Source of the DNA: Cyclostephanos tholiformis
Taxonomy: Eukaryota > Bacillariophyta > Thalassiosirophyceae > Thalassiosirales > Thalassiosiraceae
Assembly (NCBI GenBank): GCA_036939975.1
Contig: JALLPB010000212.1
Location: 1-21,889, forward strand
DNA length: 21,889 nt
Reading direction: 5' to 3'
This document shows, in pieces, positions 18,201 through 21,889 of this stretch (the stretch's first letter is position 1; each line of letters begins with the position of its first letter). The notes beneath the pieces are model-generated. The model made no database searches, had not been told where the DNA came from, and worked only from the letters and a program-made list of their open reading frames with translations. Both the position numbers and the translations under genes were made by a program.

Positions 18201-20222
18201 TTACGACGAGGCCCTGTCACTGCTGCAGGAGTCTCTCGCCATTCGACAGCAATTGATCCCGCAATGTGATCATTTGTTATTGCTGAATGTGCATGTAGCG
18301 TTAGGGATCTTGCATCAAAAGAGGAATGATTTTGATAAAGCTATGAGTTGTTTTTCAGTTGCATTGGCGGGAAGACTACGACGACTCGGAAAGGACCATG
18401 GATCTGTATCTGAAGTTTTGCTGGCAATAGGTGTCGCCTACACCGAGGCAAATGAATATCGCAAAGCATTTCAGACTCTCGAAGAGGCATTGCGAATACG
18501 AAGAAAATTATTTGGCTCTAGCATCGAAGTGGCAGAAACATTAAATGCACTGAGCGCGGTTTTTTTCAAATCTGGAAATACTTCCAAGGCTTCAGAGTTG
18601 AGTGAAGAGGCCCTCGATGTGATCAATAATTCTGTGGAATTCGACCACATTCTTGTTGGCAAGGTGTTGAAAAATGCTGGTGATTGTTACCAGAATGTTG
18701 AGGCATACTCCGATGCACTGGAGGCTTATAGTGAGAGTCTTCGTGTTTTTACTAAATTTTATGGAAAAGAACACATTTGTCTTTCAGAAGTATTGAATGA
18801 AATGGGTGTGACACAGTTCAAGAATAGAAACTATGTGCTCGCGAAGCAGTCATTTACAGAGGTAGGTCAACTATATCCTTTCCATCTCTCTTCACATCAT
18901 TCCTTACTCAACATTATACCATTTTTTCCTCATCTCAGGCATTACGTATGATGCGTCTCCCCCAAAATGAAGCGAATATATCAGACATATTCTCTACATT
19001 GAATCACCTGGGGCATGCGCTGTACAAAAACAATGATTTTGAACTCGCCGCTGAAACCTACATCGAGTCATTCAATATCCAAGTAAGTATTGTGACTGGT
19101 GTCACTAATGATGGGCTCAAAGAATTTGGCACAAAATTGAGCACCATCAAAAATAGACTTGCCGCCATGGAACAGGAAAACAAAGATGTTAGTGGGCTAT
19201 CTGATTCTCTCGGAGGCATTGCAAGTATCCTTCGCTTCTTGGGTCTTGTGATTCAAGAACAAGGAGATTATGAAGCCGCGTTGTCTGCAAATAAACTGTC
19301 GTTGTCTGTTCGCCTTTGCCAGCCTTTCAAAGAACACTCTGCCATAGCTCTTGTTGCTGAGACTATTGCCATGTTTGAGTACAAACGGAACAATCTTGAC
19401 AGCGCGATGGATTATTTCAATCAAGCACTCGAAGCAAAGAAAATTTATCAAGGAGAATCCACGATTGATGTGGCGCGCACAGTGAACAATCTTGCCAACA
19501 TTCATTTTTCACTCGGAAATCTCGATGATGCGATGGATCTGTACCAGGAGGCGTTGGAAATCAAGAGGCAATGCCTTGGCAATGACTCGGACGAAGTAGC
19601 GAACACACTCAACAATATTGCGCATGTCATGGTGAATGCTGGAAAGGAACAAGAGGCTCTCAAGACCTATCAACAAGTTATGAAAATAAGACAGGACCGC
19701 TATGGAAAAAGCCATGCCTCTGTTGCCGCAACACTAGCAAGTATGGGAGATGTTTACATCAAACTTGGAAAGTTGGATATTGCAATGACATACTTTGAGC
19801 AGTGTATACGAATACAAAAGTTACAACAAGATCACTGTGACGAGCGAATCTTGGAAAATTTGGGTTCCATTTACGGAAAGTTGGGTGAATGGAAAAAGGC
19901 AGAATCAATATTTAAGCAAATTGTTGAGTTGAAACGAGCAGCTCATGGCAATGATTGTTTGGATGTAGCCAAGACCTTAGATTTGCTTGCCGTTTCCTTT
20001 ATAGAACAAGATCTATATTTGGAATCCATTGATCACTTACAAGAAGCGTTGCGTATTCGAAAAGTATGCCTCGGTGATGCTGACGATGAGATTATGGCAT
20101 CATTGAACAAGCTCGCCTTTGTTTATAAATCTCTGGAGATGACTGATCAGATGCTTGCTGTTAGGATAGAGTTTGAGGCAACACAGGCGAGAAAAAGAGG
20201 TGCCAGTTCTTCTAGTTCGTAA
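14803..20222 (+). CDS. Large TPR-repeat protein with poly-Gln disordered N-terminus
   Basis: The two exons are 14803-18861 and 18939-20222, giving about 1780 residues. Residues 1 to about 800 are disordered: Ser/Pro/Gly-rich, with many SP and RSPSP motifs (possible kinase or 14-3-3 sites) and three Gln-rich tracts. From about 868 to 1760 there are many tetratricopeptide repeats of the 42-residue kinesin-light-chain / NPHP3 type. Examples are NIGLMRMNSGEPQKAEKAY, NNLANIHFSLGNLDDAMDLY and GDVYIKLGKLDIAMTYFEQ. Such arrays form superhelical protein-binding scaffolds, so this is probably an adaptor; the partner is unknown. No kinase, NB-ARC or kinesin-type coiled-coil region is recognised. The first in-frame ATG (14803) follows a TATA-like box by about 165 bp. 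An internal CAAgtaagt at 19080-19088 is a strong unused donor-like site in a segment without clear TPR pattern (about 1401-1435), so a third exon split is possible. Confidence 0.83.
15119..15286 (+). repeat. First Gln-rich CAA/CAG tracts of TPR gene
   Basis: Mixed CAA/CAG codons with His and Leu interruptions at about 15119-15190 are followed by an almost pure CAG run at about 15247-15282 (12 Gln). The purer run is the more likely to vary in length. Confidence 0.85.
16636..16757 (+). repeat. Second Gln-rich CAA/CAG tract of TPR gene
   Basis: About 15 Gln in a row are followed by Gln blocks interrupted by Arg, Tyr and Leu. Codons alternate between CAG and CAA, which usually stabilises a repeat at the DNA level while keeping the poly-Gln protein tract. 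Confidence 0.85.
18862..18938 (+). other. Intron of TPR gene (77 nt, phase 0)
   Basis: The donor is gtaggt at 18862 and the acceptor catctcag ends at 18938 after a T/C-rich tract. Splicing joins AKQSFTE to ALRMMRLP, restoring a TPR helix. The unspliced frame ends soon after at 18951. Confidence 0.9.
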
Positions 20223-21520
20223 GCTTAACAGGATTAGGTCTCCATCACATCTCTCACTCCAGCAATCAAGCAAGGTCCCATATCATCACATGCATGATCA
20301 AATTTTTGATGCATCCTCCAAAAATTTCCTGAGAATTGTGTTATTTTAGCGCTGTTTTATGGTCTGTAGTTGTAATGACCATTCACCTAGAAAGTAGGGC
20401 ATAGTACAAACTAAATGTAATGTACATATGAGGTTGAAAGTGCTTTGCTCCCGTGTTGCGTTGATTTTTTACATTCTTACAAAAAGCACTCCACTTAAAA
20501 CCCACCCTAATAAACGCTAACTCACTGAAGTGCAATGGAAATATGATTGAGTGGCTACATTTTAATCGCTGACATTGATTTTGCCTTCAGTTATGCTTTT
20601 GATTGGGCCTGAGTTTTCGTTTTTGGTTCCTGCTTTGGGGGGGGGGGGCAATAGGAGTAACACCTCCTTCTGGAATTATGTGTCACTTGTTACTATGGTC
20701 CCCTTTCTGCTGGCAGAGCTGATGTTATTTTCAACACCAGAATTCAGTATTCATTATTTTCAATGCTGGAATCCATTATGTCCTTGCCCTGTCACATATA
20801 TTTTAGATATTTTGGTAACAACATTTACTGCATTTTTGAATATGGGTATCAGTTTTCTGGCCTGATAGTGAAGTTGGCACAGCTGGTTTTTTCCTCTGTG
20901 GTGGTAGTACACATTGTAGATATGTAGTAACTTTCAACAACAAAAATGAAGCCTCATCAGTATTGTATGATACTCGTATTTACATGGGAAATTGATTTTA
21001 AGACTGATCATGAAAATTCTCCCAACATCATGCTAGTGACTAAAAGAATCCTTGCCAATGACGATGCCCATGTCATAATAGAAAGCCCTTAACTCCACCG
21101 ATCTTGATGCCAATGTAGATGCAATGCCATTGTCACATGCTCTTCTGTCACAGCATCCGCCCAACATCACCACTATGATCTTCAACCACTACCCAATGCT
21201 GCCTATCCTCACAACTCTGATGCCCTGCCACCAACTTCCAACTTCCAATGCCATCACCGTGCCACCCTATTATTTCCATCCATGTTGATTGTTGCATGCT
21301 GATCAAACCCTCAAATGCTAGGGTGTACTCATAACACCCTGTGACTGCAAATACAGTCAGCAGCAAGCTATAAATGATTTTGCCCACTGAGGAGGTTGTC
21401 AGATGTATTACCCTGAATTTTCATCAATTGAAAAATCATGGTTGTGTTGAGAATGGGGGTGGGTCTGTATATCATGGTCAAACTTGTTGGGTGTATGCTG
21501 GATGCTGGTTGTGGGCTGTG
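20223..21520. other. AT-richer non-coding DNA downstream of the TPR gene
   Basis: It contains the probable 3' UTR of the TPR gene, then a run of 12 G at 20637-20648. At about 21050-21290 there is a stretch rich in CCA/CCAATG words. Short ORFs at 20575-20865 (+) and 21148-21387 (-) have no recognisable domain. I call no gene here. Confidence 0.45.
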
Positions 21521-21536
21521 TTATTTCTGCATTGTG

Positions 21537-21731
21537 GCGTGTGATGTTAGAACCACAACATGCAGCTGTAGCAGTATAGGATACCAAGTGAATCCAAAAA
21601 AAGGTATTCTAAACATTATAGCGTGTGATGTTAGACCAAAGCATGTGATATTAAGAATGCAAGATATTGATTATTTCATAATTATGTTTGCTCCCAAGAT
21701 TTGCAATATGCAATATGTGATGTCAGGATTA
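21537..21731 (+). repeat. Degenerate dispersed repeats of TGTGATGTTAGA
   Basis: gcgtgtgatgttaga occurs exactly at 21537-21551 and 21621-21635. Weaker relatives lie at about 21641 (gcatgtgatattaagaa) and 21713 (atatgtgatgtcaggatta). Spacing is irregular with no CRISPR-like periodicity. This may be a decayed tandem repeat or a repeat-element fragment. Confidence 0.5.
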
Positions 21732-21889
21732 CACATGTTATGTTGACTCAGTCTCAAGATTTGACCATGTGGTGGTATTAACAATCCGATTTCTCAAGAT
21801 CACTGGCAGCTAAGAATCTCAACTTCACAGTGCATTACCTCACGCAGAGAAGAGATAACTGAAGAGATGATAAAATTATGAAGTTATTT

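Noticed and set aside
20575..20865. 96-codon hydrophobic ORF downstream of the TPR gene
   Set aside because: No ATG at its start, it runs across a G12 tract, and it has no recognisable domain.
21148..21387. 79-codon minus-strand ORF with signal-peptide-like start
   Set aside because: It lies in CCA/CCAATG-rich simple sequence, has no known domain, and no supporting context.
1..21889. CRISPR array, rRNA or tRNA genes, bacterial defence or toxin systems
   Set aside because: I found no regularly spaced repeats, no tRNA-like cloverleaf sequence that I could recognise and no prokaryotic gene clusters; the gene content is eukaryotic.

Overview
The window looks like nuclear DNA from a stramenopile alga, most likely a diatom. 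The evidence is as follows. Coding exons are GC-rich and carry few, short GT-AG introns (about 77-180 nt). One predicted protein opens with a signal peptide followed by an AFAP motif, the signature of diatom plastid-targeting presequences. One protein carries the variant AP2/ERF domain (RGVTxRPSxKW / QAQLYYAGKSRYIGVFD) that I associate with diatom regulators. Proteins are full of Ser, Gln, Gly and Asp tracts. No species can be named from the sequence alone.

Layout. (1) About 1-3.3 kb, possibly to about 4.28 kb: a PIF/Harbinger-type DNA transposon with an intact transposase (27-1553, +). A convergent second ORF (1613-3313, -) encodes a likely accessory protein with a Cys/His cluster. A zone of nested and dispersed inverted repeats follows (3421-4276). 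(2) 4.28-4.94 kb: a gene-poor spacer. (3) 4943-8311 (+): a four-exon gene for a roughly 970-residue AP2-domain nuclear protein, whose frame is broken at a run of 44 G. (4) 8.7-10.0 kb: GC-rich, low-complexity DNA that is open on both strands; I can only assign it tentatively. (5) 10687-12646 (+): a two-exon, three-RRM CELF/Bruno-like RNA-binding protein. (6) 13052-14446 (-): a plastid-targeted DUF2993 (LmeA-like lipid-binding) protein. (7) 14803-20222 (+): a two-exon gene of about 1780 residues, with a poly-Gln/Ser/Pro disordered N-terminal half and a kinesin-light-chain-like TPR C-terminal half. It shares a divergent intergenic region of about 356 bp with the DUF2993 gene. (8) 20.2-21.9 kb: AT-richer, apparently non-coding DNA with degenerate short repeats.

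The host genes do not form an obvious pathway. They are a transcription-factor-like protein, an RNA-binding protein, a plastid membrane/lipid-type protein and a TPR scaffold, as expected for neighbouring eukaryotic loci. I see no bacterial-style operon, CRISPR array, rRNA or tRNA. The most interesting points are the two-gene Harbinger element and its repeat zone, the poly-G frame break, and the stop-free introns whose lengths are multiples of three in the AP2 gene.
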